A stretch of DNA of 64,000 nt from Karalla daura (lineage: Eukaryota; Chordata; Actinopteri; Chaetodontiformes; Leiognathidae). Positions 52,926 to 64,000 of the stretch are shown here, one piece after another. The position numbers and the translations under genes were made by a program. Location: contig CM055191.1 of assembly GCA_029224185.1 (NCBI GenBank), forward strand, positions 21,848,571 through 21,912,570, written 5' to 3'. Under the pieces are notes generated by a model. The model ran no database searches. It was not told where the DNA came from and saw only the letters and a list, made by a program, of their open reading frames with translations. How positions within the stretch are numbered: the first letter of the stretch is position 1; every line of letters begins with the position of its first letter.

Positions 52926-55245
52926 CTCAGCTCCGGGACCACAGCCGGCCTCGGGATTGCTTTTTCCAGTGAGCGTGGGCCACCCGGGAGGCGGCTCACA
53001 CCCCAAATCGTGCGTTTGGACTCGCTCGTTCGGGTTCGGGATTTCGGCCGAAAACGACAGGTCCGGGGTGGTCGTTTTTTTCACTTTCGGCGAGGGTTAA
53101 TATCTCAGCTCCGGGACCACAGCCGGCCTCGGGATTGCTTTTTCCAGTGAGCGTGGGCCAACCCGGAGGCGGCTCACACCCCAAATCAAGGGTTTGGGCT
53201 CGCTCGCTCGGGGTCGGGATCCCGGCCAAAACGACAGGTCCGGGGTGGTCGTTTTTTTCACTTTCGGCGAGGGTTAATATCTCAGCTCCGGGACCACAGC
53301 CGGCCTCGGGATTGCTTTTTCCAGTGAGCGTGGGCCACCCCGGAGGCGGCTAACACCCCAAATCGTGCGTTTGGACTCGCTCGTTCGGGGTCAGGATCCC
53401 GGCCAAAACGACAGGTCCGGGGTGGTCGTTTTTTTCACTTTCGGCGAGGGTTAATATCTCAGCTCCAGGATCAAATCCGGCCTCGGGATTGCTTTTTCCA
53501 GTGAGCGTGGGCCACCCGGGAGGCGGCTCACACCCCAAATCGTGCGTTTGGACTCGCTCGTTCGGGGTCGGGTTTTCGGCCGAAAACGACAGGTCCGGGG
53601 TGGTCGTTTTTTTCACTTTCGGCGAGGGTTAATATCTCAGCTCCGGGACCACAGCCGGCCTCGGGATTGCTTTTTCCAGTGAGCGTGGGCCACCCCGGAG
53701 GCGACTCACACCCCAAATCGTGCGTTTGGACTCGCTCGCGAGGGGTCGGGATTTCGGCCGAAAACGACAGGTCCGGGGTGGTCGTTTTTTTCACTTTCGG
53801 CGAGGGTTAATATCTCAGCTCCAGGATCAAATCCGGCCTCGGGATTGCTTTATCCAGTGAGCGTGGGCCACCCCGGAGGCGGCTCACACCCCAAATCAAG
53901 GGTTTGGGCTCGCTCGCTCGGGGTCGGGATCCCGGCCAAAACGACAGGTCCGGGGTGGTCGTTTTTTTCACTTTCGGCGAGGGTTAATATCTCAGCTCCA
54001 GGATCAAATCCGGCCTCGGGATTGCTTTATCCATTGAGCGTGGGCCACCCCGGAGGCGGCTCACACCCCAAATCAAGGGTTTGGGCTCGCTCGCTCGGGG
54101 TCGGGATCCCGGCCAAAACGACAGGTCCGGGGTGGCCGTTTTTTTCACTTTCGGCGAGGGTTAATATCTCAGCTCCGGGACCACAGCCGGCCTCGGGATT
54201 GCTTTTTCCAGTGAGCGTGGGCCACCCGGGAGGCGGCTCACACCCCAAATCGTGCGTTTGGACTCGCTCGTTCGGGTTCGGGATTTCGGCCGAAAACGAC
54301 AGGTCCGGGGTGGTCGTTTTTTTCACTTTCGGCGAGGGTTAATATCTCAGCTCCGGGACCACAGCCGGCCTCGGGATTGCTTTTTCCAGTGAGCGTGGGC
54401 CAACCCGGAGGCGGCTCACACCCCAAATCAAGGGTTTGGGCTCGCTCGCTCGGGGTCGGGATCCCGGCCAAAACGACAGGTCCGGGGTGGTCGTTTTTTT
54501 CACTTTCGGCGAGGGTTAATATCTCAGCTCCGGGACCACAGCCGGCCTCGGGATTGCTTTTTCCAGTGAGCGTGGGCCACCCCGGAGGCGGCTAACACCC
54601 CAAATCGTGCGTTTGGACTCGCTCGTTCGGGGTCAGGATCCCGGCCAAAACGACAGGTCCGGGGTGGTCGTTTTTTTCACTTTCGGCGAGGGTTAATATC
54701 TCAGCTCCAGGATCAAATCCGGCCTCGGGATTGCTTTTTCCAGTGAGCGTGGGCCACCCGGGAGGCGGCTCACACCCCAAATCGTGCGTTTGGACTCGCT
54801 CGTTCGGGGTCGGGTTTTCGGCCGAAAACGACAGGTCCGGGGTGGTCGTTTTTTTCACTTTCGGCGAGGGTTAATATCTCAGCTCCGGGACCACAGCCGG
54901 CCTCGGGATTGCTTTTTCCAGTGAGCGTGGGCCACCCCGGAGGCGACTCACACCCCAAATCGTGCGTTTGGACTCGCTCGCGAGGGGTCGGGATTTCGGC
55001 CGAAAACGACAGGTCCGGGGTGGTCGTTTTTTTCACTTTCGGCGAGGGTTAATATCTCAGCTCCAGGATCAAATCCGGCCTCGGGATTGCTTTATCCAGT
55101 GAGCGTGGGCCACCCCGGAGGCGGCTCACACCCCAAATCAAGGGTTTGGGCTCGCTCGCTCGGGGTCGGGATCCCGGCCAAAACGACAGGTCCGGGGTGG
55201 TCGTTTTTTTCACTTTCGGCGAGGGTTAATATCTCAGCTCCAGGA
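52760..55245 (+). repeat. Tandem 1,242-bp satellite units (seven monomers each)
   Basis: Two adjacent copies share CCATTGAGCG, GGGCCAACCCGG and GGCGGCTAACACC in the same order. Confidence 0.85.
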
Positions 55246-55567
55246 TCAAATCCGGCCTCGGGATTGCTTTTTCCAGTGAGCGTGGGCCACCCGGGAGACG
55301 GCTCACACCCCAAATCGTGCGTTTAGACTCGCTCGTTCGGGGTCAGGTTTTCGGCCGAAAACGACAGGTCCGGGGTGGTCGTTTTTTTCACTTTCGGCGA
55401 GGGTTAATATCTCAGCTCCGGGACCACAGCCGGCCTCGGGATTGCTTTTTCCAGTGAGCGTGGGCCACCCCGGAGGCGGCTCACACCCCAAATGGTGGGT
55501 TTGGGCTCGCTCGCTTGGAGTCCGGATCTCGGCCAAAACGACTGGTCCGGGATGGTCGTTTTTTTAC

Positions 55568-55641
55568 CTTTCGGCGAGCTTTAAAATCTCAGCTCCAGGA
55601 TCAAATGATCCTGGAGCTGAGATTTTAAAGCTCGCCGAAAG
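55568..55641. repeat. Foldback, full form
   Basis: The following monomer starts GAGCTTTGAAATCTC, a variant shared only with the copy at 57,856. Confidence 0.93.
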
Positions 55642-56398
55642 TGAAAAAGTGAAAAAAACGACCACCCCGGACCTGCGGTTTTTTTCACTTTCGGCGAGCT
55701 TTGAAATCTCAGCTCCAGGATCATATCCGGCCTCGGCATTGCTTTTTCCAGTGAGCGTGGGCCACCCCGGAGGCGGCTCACACCCCAAATCAAGGGTTTG
55801 GGCTCGCTCGCTCGGGGTCGGGATCCCGGCCAAAACGACAGGTCCGGGGTGGTCGTTTTTTTCACTTTCGGCGAGGGTTAATATCTCAGCTCCAGGATCA
55901 AATCCGGCCTCGGGATTGCTTTTTCCAGTGAGCGTGGGCCACCCCGGAGGCGGCTCACACCCCAAATCGTGCGTTTGGACTCGCTCGCGAGGGGTCGGGA
56001 TTTCGGCCGAAAACGACAGGTCCGGGGTGGTCGTTTTTTTCACTTTCGGCGAGGGTTAATATCTCAGCTCCTGGACCACAGCCGGCCTCGGGATTGCTTT
56101 ATCCAGTGAGCGTGGGCCACCCCGGAGGCGGCTCACACCCCAAATGGTTGGTTTGAGCTCGCTCGTTCGGGGTCAGGAAATCGGCTCAAAACGACAGGTC
56201 CGGGGTGGTCGTTTTTTTCACTTTCGGCGAGGGTTAATATCTCAGCTCCGGGACCACAGCCGGCCTCGGGATTGCTTTTTCCAGTGAGCGTGGGCCACCC
56301 CGGAGGCGGCTCACACCCCAAATCGTGCGTTTGGACTCGCTCGCGAGGGGTCGGGATTTCGGCCAAAACGACTGGTCCGGGATGGTCATTTTTTTACC

Positions 56399-56432
56399 TT
56401 TCGGCGAGCTTTAAAATCTCAGCTCGCCGAAA
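56399..56432. repeat. Foldback, collapsed form
   Basis: 12-nt arms (TTTCGGCGAGCT) around TTAAAATCTC. The right side then repeats AGCTCGCCGAAA, so centre and inner arms are lost and an outer arm is doubled. Confidence 0.85.
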
Positions 56433-57024
56433 AGCTCGCCGAAAGTGAAAAAGTGAAAAAAACGACCACCCCGGACCTGTGGTTTTTTTCACTTTCGGCG
56501 AGCTTTGATATCTCAGCTCCAGGATCAAATCCGGCATCGGGATTGCTTTTTCCAGTGAGCGTGGGCCACCCCAGAGGCGGCTCACACCCCAAATCGTGCG
56601 TTTGGACTCGCTCGTTCGGGGTCGGGATTTCGGCCGAAAACGACAGGTCCGGGGTGGTCGTTTTTTTCACTTTCGGCGAGGGTTAATATCTCAGCTCCAG
56701 GATCAAATCCGGCCTCGGGATTGCTTTTTCCAGTGAGCGTGGGCCACCCGGGAGGCGGCTCACACCCCAAATCGTGCGTTTGGACTCGCTCGTTCGGGGT
56801 CGGGATTTCGGCCGAAAACGACAGGTCCGGGGTGGTCGTTTTTTTCACTTTCGGCGAGGGTTAATATCTCAGCTCCGGGACCACAGCCGGCCTCGGGATT
56901 GCGTTTTCCAGTGAGCGTGGGCCACCCCGGAGGCGGCTCACACCCCAAATCGTGCGTTTGGACTCGCTCGCGAGGGGTCGGGATTTCGGCCAAAACGACT
57001 GGTCCGGGATGGTCATTTTTTTAC

Positions 57025-57098
57025 CTTTCGGCGAGCTTTAAAATCTCAGCTCCAGGATCAAATGATCCTGGAGCTGAGATTTTAAAGCTCGCCGAAAG
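57025..57098. repeat. Foldback, full form
   Basis: Left flank reads GGTCATTTTTTTACC (G to A in GGTCGT), a marker shared with 59,491, 60,501, 61,332 and 63,616. Confidence 0.93.
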
Positions 57099-57855
57099 TG
57101 AAAAAGTGAAAAAAACGACCACCCCGGACCTGTGGTTTTTTTCACTTTCGGCGAGCTTTGATATCTCAGCTCCAGGATCAAATCCGGCATCGGGATTGCT
57201 TTTTCCAGTGAGCGTGGGCCACCCCAGAGGCGGCTCACACCCCAAATCGTGCGTTTGGACTCGCTCGTTCGGGGTCGGGATTTCGGCCGAAAACGACAGG
57301 TCCGGGGTGGTCGTTTTTTTCACTTTCGGCGAGGGTTAACATCTCAGCTCCAGGATCAAATCCGGCCTCGGGATTGCTTTTTCCAGTGAGCGTGGGCCAC
57401 CCGGGAGGCGGCTCACACCCCAAATCGTGCGTTTGGACTCGCTCGCGAGGGGTCGGGATTTCGGCCGAAAACGACAGGTCCGGGGTGGTCGTTTTTTTCA
57501 CTTTCGGCGAGGTTTAATATCTCAGCTCCTGGACCACAGCCGGCCTCGGGATTGCTTTATCCAGTGAGCGTGGGCCACCCCGGAGGCGGCTCACACCCCA
57601 AATGGTGGGTTTGAGCTCGCTCGTTCGGGGTCAGGAAATCGGCTCAAAACGACAGGTCCGGGGTGGTCGTTTTTTTCACTTTCGGCGAGGGTTAATATCT
57701 CAGCTCCGGGACCACAGCCGGCCTCGGGATTGCTTTTTCCAGTGAGCGTGGGCCACCCCGGAGGCGGCTCACACCCCAAATGGTGGGTTTGGGCTCGCTC
57801 GCTTGGAGTCCGGATCTCGGCCAAAACGACTGGTCCGGGATGGTCGTTTTTTTAC

Positions 57856-57929
57856 CTTTCGGCGAGCTTTAAAATCTCAGCTCCAGGATCAAATGATCCT
57901 GGAGCTGAGATTTTAAAGCTCGCCGAAAG
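57856..57929. repeat. Foldback, full form (copy of 55,568)
   Basis: Offset 2,288 bp. Confidence 0.93.
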
Positions 57930-58686
57930 TGAAAAAGTGAAAAAAACGACCACCCCGGACCTGCGGTTTTTTTCACTTTCGGCGAGCTTTGAAATCTCAG
58001 CTCCAGGATCATATCCGGCCTCGGCATTGCTTTTTCCAGTGAGCGTGGGCCACCCCGGAGGCGGCTCACACCCCAAATCAAGGGTTTGGGCTCGCTCGCT
58101 CGGGGTCGGGATCCCGGCCAAAACGACAGGTCCGGGGTGGTCGTTTTTTTCACTTTCGGCGAGGGTTAATATCTCAGCTCCAGGATCAAATCCGGCCTCG
58201 GGATTGCTTTTTCCAGTGAGCGTGGGCCACCCCGGAGGCGGCTCACACCCCAAATCGTGCGTTTGGACTCGCTCGCGAGGGGTCGGGATTTCGGCCGAAA
58301 ACGACAGGTCCGGGGTGGTCGTTTTTTTCACTTTCGGCGAGGGTTAATATCTCAGCTCCTGGACCACAGCCGGCCTCGGGATTGCTTTATCCAGTGAGCG
58401 TGGGCCACCCCGGAGGCGGCTCACACCCCAAATGGTTGGTTTGAGCTCGCTCGTTCGGGGTCAGGAAATCGGCTCAAAACGACAGGTCCGGGGTGGTCGT
58501 TTTTTTCACTTTCGGCGAGGGTTAATATCTCAGCTCCGGGACCACAGCCGGCCTCGGGATTGCTTTTTCCAGTGAGCGTGGGCCACCCCGGAGGCGGCTC
58601 ACACCCCAAATCGTGCGTTTGGACTCGCTCGCGAGGGGTCGGGATTTCGGCCAAAACGACTGGTCCGGGATGGTCATTTTTTTACC

Positions 58687-58720
58687 TTTCGGCGAGCTTT
58701 AAAATCTCAGCTCGCCGAAA
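58687..58720. repeat. Foldback, collapsed form (copy of 56,399)
   Basis: Offset 2,288 bp, with the same doubled outer arm. Confidence 0.85.
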
Positions 58721-59490
58721 AGCTCGCCGAAAGTGAAAAAGTGAAAAAAACGACCACCCCGGACCTGTGGTTTTTTTCACTTTCGGCGAGCTTTGATATC
58801 TCAGCTCCAGGATCAAATCCGGCATCGGGATTGCTTTTTCCAGTGAGCGTGGGCCACCCCAGAGGCGGCTCACACCCCAAATCGTGCGTTTGGACTCGCT
58901 CGTTCGGGGTCGGGATTTCGGCCGAAAACGACAGGTCCGGGGTGGTCGTTTTTTTCACTTTCGGCGAGGGTTAATATCTCAGCTCCAGGATCAAATCCGG
59001 CCTCGGGATTGCTTTTTCCAGTGAGCGTGGGCCACCCGGGAGGCGGCTCACACCACAAATCGTGCGTTTGGACTCGCTCGTTCGGGGTCGGGATTTCGGC
59101 CGAAAACGACAGGTCCGGGGTGGTCGTTTTTTTCACTTTCGGCGAGGGTTAATATCTCAGCTCCAGGATCAAATCCGGCCTCGGGATTGCTTTTTCCAGT
59201 GAGCGTGGGCCACCCGGGAGGCGGCTCACACCCCAAATCGTGCGTTTGGACTCGCTCGTTCGGGGTCGGGATTTCGGCCGAAAACGACAGGTCCGGGGTG
59301 GTCGTTTTTTTCACTTTCGGCGAGGGTTAATATCTCAGCTCCGGGACCACAGCCGGCCTCGGGATTGCGTTTTCCAGTGAGCGTGGGCCACCCCGGAGGC
59401 GGCTCACACCCCAAATCGTGCGTTTGGACTCGCTCGCGAGGGGTCGGGATTTCGGCCAAAACGACTGGTCCGGGATGGTCATTTTTTTAC

Positions 59491-59564
59491 CTTTCGGCGA
59501 GCTTTAAAATCTCAGCTCCAGGATCAAATGATCCTGGAGCTGAGATTTTAAAGCTCGCCGAAAG
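59491..59564. repeat. Foldback, full form
   Basis: One extra A in the A-run after the palindrome (GTGAAAAAAAACGACC). Confidence 0.93.
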
Positions 59565-60500
59565 TGAAAAAGTGAAAAAAAACGACCACCCCGGACCTGT
59601 GGTTTTTTTCACTTTCGGCGAGCTTTGATATCTCAGCTCCAGGATCAAATCCGGCATCGGGATTGCTTTTTCCAGTGAGCGTGGGCCACCCCAGAGGCGG
59701 CTCACACCCCAAATCGTGCGTTTGGACTCGCTCGTTCGGGGTCGGGATTTCGGCCGAAAACGACAGGTCCGGGGTGGTCGTTTTTTTCACTTTCGGCGAG
59801 GGTTAACATCTCAGCTCCAGGATCAAATCCGGCCTCGGGATTGCTTTTTCCAGTGAGCGTGGGCCACCCGGGAGGCGGCTCACACCCCAAATCGTGCGTT
59901 TGGACTCGCTCGCGAGGGGTCGGGATTTCGGCCGAAAACGACAGGTCCGGGGTGGTCGTTTTTTTCACTTTCGGCGAGGTTTAATATCTCAGCTCCTGGA
60001 CCACAGCCGGCCTCGGGATTGCTTTATCCAGTGAGCGTGGGCCACCCCGGAGGCGGCTCACACCCCAAATGGTGGGTTTGAGCTCGCTCGTTCGGGGTCA
60101 GGAAATCGGCTCAAAACGACAGGTCCGGGGTGGTCGTTTTTTTCACTTTCGGCGAGGGTTAATATCTCAGCTCCGGGACCACAGCCGGCCTCGGGATTGC
60201 TTTTTCCAGTGAGCGTGGGCCACCCGGGAGGCGGCTCACACCCCAAATCGTGCGTTTGGACTCGCTCGTTCGGGGTCGGGATTTCGGCCGAAAACGACAG
60301 GTCCGGGGTGGTCGTTTTTTTCACTTTCGGCGAGGGTTAATATCTCAGCTCCGGGACCACAGCCGGCCTCGGGATTGCGTTTTCCAGTGAGCGTGGGCCA
60401 CCCCGGAGGCGGCTCACACCCCAAATCGTGCGTTTGGACTCGCTCGCGAGGGGACGGGATTTCGGCCAAAACGACTGGTCCGGGATGGTCATTTTTTTAC

Positions 60501-60574
60501 CTTTCGGCGAGCTTTAAAATCTCAGCTCCAGGATCAAATGATCCTGGAGCTGAGATTTTAAAGCTCGCCGAAAG
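60501..60574. repeat. Foldback, full form
   Basis: The preceding monomer has GAGGGGACGGG (T to A). Confidence 0.93.
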
Positions 60575-61331
60575 TGAAAAAGTGAAAAAAACGACCACCC
60601 CGGACCTGTGGTTTTTTTCACTTTCGGCGAGCTTTGATATCTCAGCTCCAGGATCAAATCCGGCATCGGGATTGCTTTTTCCAGTGAGCGTGGGCCACCC
60701 CAGAGGCGGCTCACACCCCAAATCGTGCGTTTGGACTCGCTCGTTCGGGGTCGGGATTTCGGCCGAAAACGACAGGTCCGGGGTGGTCGTTTTTTTCACT
60801 TTCGGCGAGGGTTAACATCTCAGCTCCAGGATCAAATCCGGCCTCGGGATTGCTTTTTCCAGTGAGCGTGGGCCACCCGGGAGGCGGCTCACACCCCAAA
60901 TCGTGCGTTTGGACTCGCTCGTTCGGGGTCGGGATTTCGGCCGAAAACGACAGGTCCGGGGTGGTCGTTTTTTTCACTTTCGGCGAGGGTTAATATCTCA
61001 GCTCCAGGATCAAATCCGGCCTCGGGATTGCTTTTTCCAGTGAGCGTGGGCCACCCGGGAGGCGGCTCACACCCCAAATCGTGCGTTTGGACTCGCTCGT
61101 TCGGGGTCGGGATTTCGGCCGAAAACGACAGGTCCGGGGTGGTCGTTTTTTTCACTTTCGGCGAGGGTTAATATCTCAGCTCCGGGACCACAGCCGGCCT
61201 CGGGATTGCGTTTTCCAGTGAGCGTGGGCCACCCCGGAGGCGGCTCACACCCCAAATCGTGCGTTTGGACTCGCTCGCGAGGGGTCGGGATTTCGGCCAA
61301 AACGACTGGTCCGGGATGGTCATTTTTTTAC

Positions 61332-61434
61332 CTTTCGGCGAGCTTTAAAATCTCAGCTCCAGGATCAAATGATCCTGGAGCTCAGCTCCAGGATCAAATG
61401 ATCCTGGAGCTGAGATTTTAAAGCTCGCCGAAAG
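61332..61434. repeat. Foldback with duplicated centre
   Basis: 103 bp, with an extra 29-bp CTCAGCTCCAGG...CCTGGAG centre. A different breakpoint from that at 46,828, so centre duplication happened at least twice. Confidence 0.9.
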
Positions 61435-61669
61435 TGAAAAAGTGAAAAAAACGACCACCCCGGACCTGTGGTTTTTTTCACTTTCGGCGAGCTTTGATAT
61501 CTCAGCTCCAGGATCAAATCCGGCATCGGGATTGCTTTTTCCAGTGAGCGTGGGCCACCCCGGAGGCGGCTCACACCCCAAATCGTGCGTTTGGACTCGC
61601 TCGTTCGGGGTCGGGATTTCGGCCGAAAATGACAGGTCCGGGGTGGTCGTTTTTTTCACTTTCGGCGAG

Positions 61670-63449
61670 GGTTAATATCTCAGCTCCTGGACCACAGCCG
61701 GCCTCGGGATTGCTTTATCCAGTGAGCGTGGGCCACCCCGGAGGCGGCTCACACCCCAAATCGTGCGTTTGGACTCGCTCGTTCGGGGTCGGGATTTCGG
61801 CCGAAAACGACAGGTCCGGGGTGGTCGTTTTTTTCACTTTCGGCGAGGGTTAATATCTCAGCTCCTGGACCACAGCCGGCCTCGGGATTGCTTTATCCAG
61901 TGAGCGTGGGCCACCCCGGAGGCGGCTCACACCCCAAATCGTGCGTTTGGACTCGCTCGCGAGGGGTCGGGATTTCGGCCGAAAACGACAGGTCCGGGGT
62001 GGTCGTTTTTTTCACTTTCGGCGAGGGTTAATATCTCAGCTCCTGGACCACAGCCGGCCTCGGGATTGCTTTATCCAGTGAGCGTGGGCCACCCCGGAGG
62101 CGGCTCACACCCCAAATGGTGGGTTTGAGCTCGCTCGTTCGGGGTCAGGAAATCGGCTCAAAACGACAGGTCCGGGGTGGTCGTTTTTTTCACTTTCGGC
62201 GAGGGTTAATATCTCAGCTCCGGGACCACAGCCGGCCTCGGGATTGCTTTTTCCAGTGAGCGTGGGCCACCCCGGAGGCGGCTCACACCCCAAATCGTGC
62301 GTTTGGACTCATTCGTTCGGGGTCAGGATTTCGGTCGAAAACGACAGGTCCGGTGTGGTCGTTTTTTTCACTTTCGGCGAGGGTTAATATCTCAGCTCCG
62401 GGACCACAGCCGGCCTCGGGATTGCTTTTTCCAGTGAGCGTGGGCCACCCCGGAGGCGGCTCACACCCCAAATCGTGCGTTTGGACTCGCTCGCGAGGGG
62501 TCGGGATTTCGGCCGAAAACGACAGGTCCGGGGTGGTCGTTTTTTTCACTTTCGGCGAGGGTTAATATCTCAGCTCCTGGACCACAGCCGGCCTCGGGAT
62601 TGCTTTATCCAGTGAGCGTGGGCCACCCCGGAGGCGGCTCACACCCCAAATCGTGCGTTTGGACTCGCTCGTTCGGGGTCGGGATTTCGGCCGAAAACGA
62701 CAGGTCCGGGGTGGTCGTTTTTTTCACTTTCGGCGAGGGTTAATATCTCAGCTCCTGGACCACAGCCGGCCTCGGGATTGCTTTATCCAGTGAGCGTGGG
62801 CCACCCCGGAGGCGGCTCACACCCCAAATCGTGCGTTTGGACTCGCTCGCGAGGGGTCGGGATTTCGGCCGAAAACGACAGGTCCGGGGTGGTCGTTTTT
62901 TTCACTTTCGGCGAGGGTTAATATCTCAGCTCCTGGACCACAGCCGGCCTCGGGATTGCTTTATCCAGTGAGCGTGGGCCACCCCGGAGGCGGCTCACAC
63001 CCCAAATGGTGGGTTTGAGCTCGCTCGTTCGGGGTCAGGAAATCGGCTCAAAACGACAGGTCCGGGGTGGTCGTTTTTTTCACTTTCGGCGAGGGTTAAT
63101 ATCTCAGCTCCGGGACCACAGCCGGCCTCGGGATTGCTTTTTCCAGTGAGCGTGGGCCACCCCGGAGGCGGCTCACACCCCAAATCGTGCGTTTGGACTC
63201 ATTCGTTCGGGGTCAGGATTTCGGTCGAAAACGACAGGTCCGGTGTGGTCGTTTTTTTCACTTTCGGCGAGGGTTAATATCTCAGCTCCGGGACCACAGC
63301 CGGCCTCGGGATTGCTTTTTCCAGTGAGCGTGGGCCACCCCGGAGGCGGCTCACACCCCAAATCGTGCGTTTGGACTCGCTCGCGAGGGGTCGGGATTTC
63401 GGCCGAAAACGACAGGTCCGGGGTGGTCGTTTTTTTCACTTTCGGCGAG
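61670..63449 (+). repeat. Tandem 890-bp satellite units (five monomers each)
   Basis: Two adjacent copies of the same five monomers, with the rare GACTCATTCGTTCGG and TTTCGGTCGAAAACG in the fourth. Confidence 0.87.
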
Positions 63450-63615
63450 GGTTAATATCTCAGCTCCTGGACCACAGCCGGCCTCGGGATTGCTTTATCC
63501 AGTGAGCGTGGGCCACCCCGGAGGCGGCTCACACCCCAAATCGTGCGTTTGGACTCGCTCGCGAGGGGTCGGGATTTCGGCCAAAACGACTGGTCCGGGA
63601 TGGTCATTTTTTTAC

Positions 63616-63689
63616 CTTTCGGCGAGCTTTAAAATCTCAGCTCCAGGATCAAATGATCCTGGAGCTGAGATTTTAAAGCTCGCCGAAAG
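63616..63689. repeat. Foldback, full form
   Basis: Last foldback in the window; followed by a monomer with CCAAAACGTGCG. Confidence 0.93.
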
Positions 63690-64000
63690 TGAAAAAGTGA
63701 AAAAAACGACCACCCCGGACCTGTGGTTTTTTTCACTTTCGGCGAGCTTTGATATCTCAGCTCCAGGATCAAATCCGGCCTCGGGATTGCTTTTTCCAGT
63801 GAGCGTGGGCCACCCCGGAGGCGGCTCACACCCCAAAACGTGCGTTTGGACTCTCTCGTTCGGGGTCGGGATTTCGGCCGAAAACGACAGGTCCGGGGTG
63901 GTCGTTTTTTTCACTTTCGGCGAGGGTTAATATCTCAGCTCCGGGACCACAGCCGGCCTCGGGATTGCTTTTTCCAGTGAGCGTGGGCCACCCCGGAGGC

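Larger units (their letters stand above)
55400..59140 (+). repeat. Duplicated satellite segment, offset 2,288 bp
   Basis: About 1.45 kb at 55,400-56,850 recurs at 57,690-59,140, carrying one full and one collapsed foldback each. Confidence 0.85.
32006..64000 (+). repeat. 178-bp satellite array (about 175-180 monomers, continues past the window)
   Basis: The monomer runs GGTTAATATCTCAGCTCC, then GGGACCACAGCCGG or AGGATCAAATCCGG, CTCGGGATTGC, CCAGTGAGCGTGGGCCACCC, GGCTCACACCCCAAAT, a variable 20-bp block, TTTCGGCCGAAAACGACAGG, TCCGGGGTGGTCG, T7 and CACTTTCGGCGAG. I count 178 bp. The subtype with ATCCCGGCCAAAACG is 177 bp, giving 355-bp dimers. Subtypes differ mainly at the variable block: CTCGCGAGGGG, CTCGTTCGGGG, AAGGGTTTGGGCTCGCTCGC, GGTGGGTTTGGGC...TTGGAGTCC, and GGTGGGTTTGAGC. 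Unit length near one nucleosome and high homogeneity are usual for centromeric or pericentromeric satellites, but location cannot be told from here. Many short frames on both strands are by-products of the repeat. Confidence 0.95.

Noticed and set aside
32228..63914. Dozens of recurring 60-205-codon frames on both strands of the right array
   Set aside because: They recur every 177-178 bp and mirror monomer sequence. Frame changes between 177- and 178-bp monomers break them at once.
32006..64000. CRISPR-like repeat-spacer arrangement
   Set aside because: The whole 178-bp unit is repeated; there are no unique spacers and no cas genes, and the context is eukaryotic.
32076..64000. CENP-B box in the 178-bp monomer
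   Set aside because: I compared TTTCGGCCGAAAACGAC and its complement with the NTTCGNNNNANNCGGGN pattern. The TTCG and A fit, but the CGGG part does not.
1..64000. Telomeric repeats, tRNA or rRNA genes
   Set aside because: No TTAGGG runs, cloverleaf or conserved rRNA segments were seen on either strand.

Overview
The window looks like vertebrate nuclear DNA, most likely from a ray-finned fish. Its middle holds broken retroelements of kinds common in fish: a Penelope-like element whose terminal repeat carries a hammerhead-ribozyme core, and a Tx1/L1-like LINE remnant. No bacterial, phage or plasmid signature is visible, and I see no intact ordinary protein gene, tRNA or rRNA. The window is almost entirely two unrelated tandem-repeat arrays separated by a 3.8-kb island.

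Left array (1 to about 28,180): a G-rich minisatellite built from 36-bp and 60-bp subunits around the phrase GTGAGGCTGAAGCGGAGGCT. In the core (about 9,574-15,323) these are homogenised into a 192-bp higher-order repeat (36+36+60+60). Because the period is divisible by 3, frames of about 2,000 codons stay open on both strands; I treat these as products of periodicity. Twenty blocks of 8-bp pyrimidine-rich microsatellite (TCTTTGTA/TCTTTGTC) are embedded, always followed by minisatellite. Kilobase-scale copies of copies (offsets of about 0.38, 2.4, 3.2, 3.6 and 4.1 kb) overlie this. The right edge is the most diverged. It encodes an acidic Glu-Ala repeat followed by a short non-repetitive module.

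Island (about 28,180-32,005): it contains a second copy of the acidic repeat plus module, sitting in frame inside a Penelope-like fragment and flanked by a 35-bp direct repeat. It also contains two opposed copies of a Penelope terminal repeat with hammerhead cores, a 239-bp duplicated sequence of possible LTR origin, two LINE fragments, two pyrimidine-rich tracts, and one solitary monomer of the right-hand satellite. Low-copy relatives of both flanking arrays therefore sit side by side here.

Right array (about 32,006 to the window end): roughly 175-180 copies of a 178-bp satellite (some subtypes 177 bp), running out of the window. At 21 places the monomer series is interrupted by a foldback. 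The typical form is a 74-bp near-perfect palindrome followed by a roughly 71-bp inverted piece of monomer. Several foldbacks have lost their centres symmetrically. The array is overlaid by many segmental tandem duplications (355 bp to about 2.3 kb).

Nothing here acts as a set of cooperating genes. The biology is satellite birth, homogenisation, foldback formation and retroelement capture.
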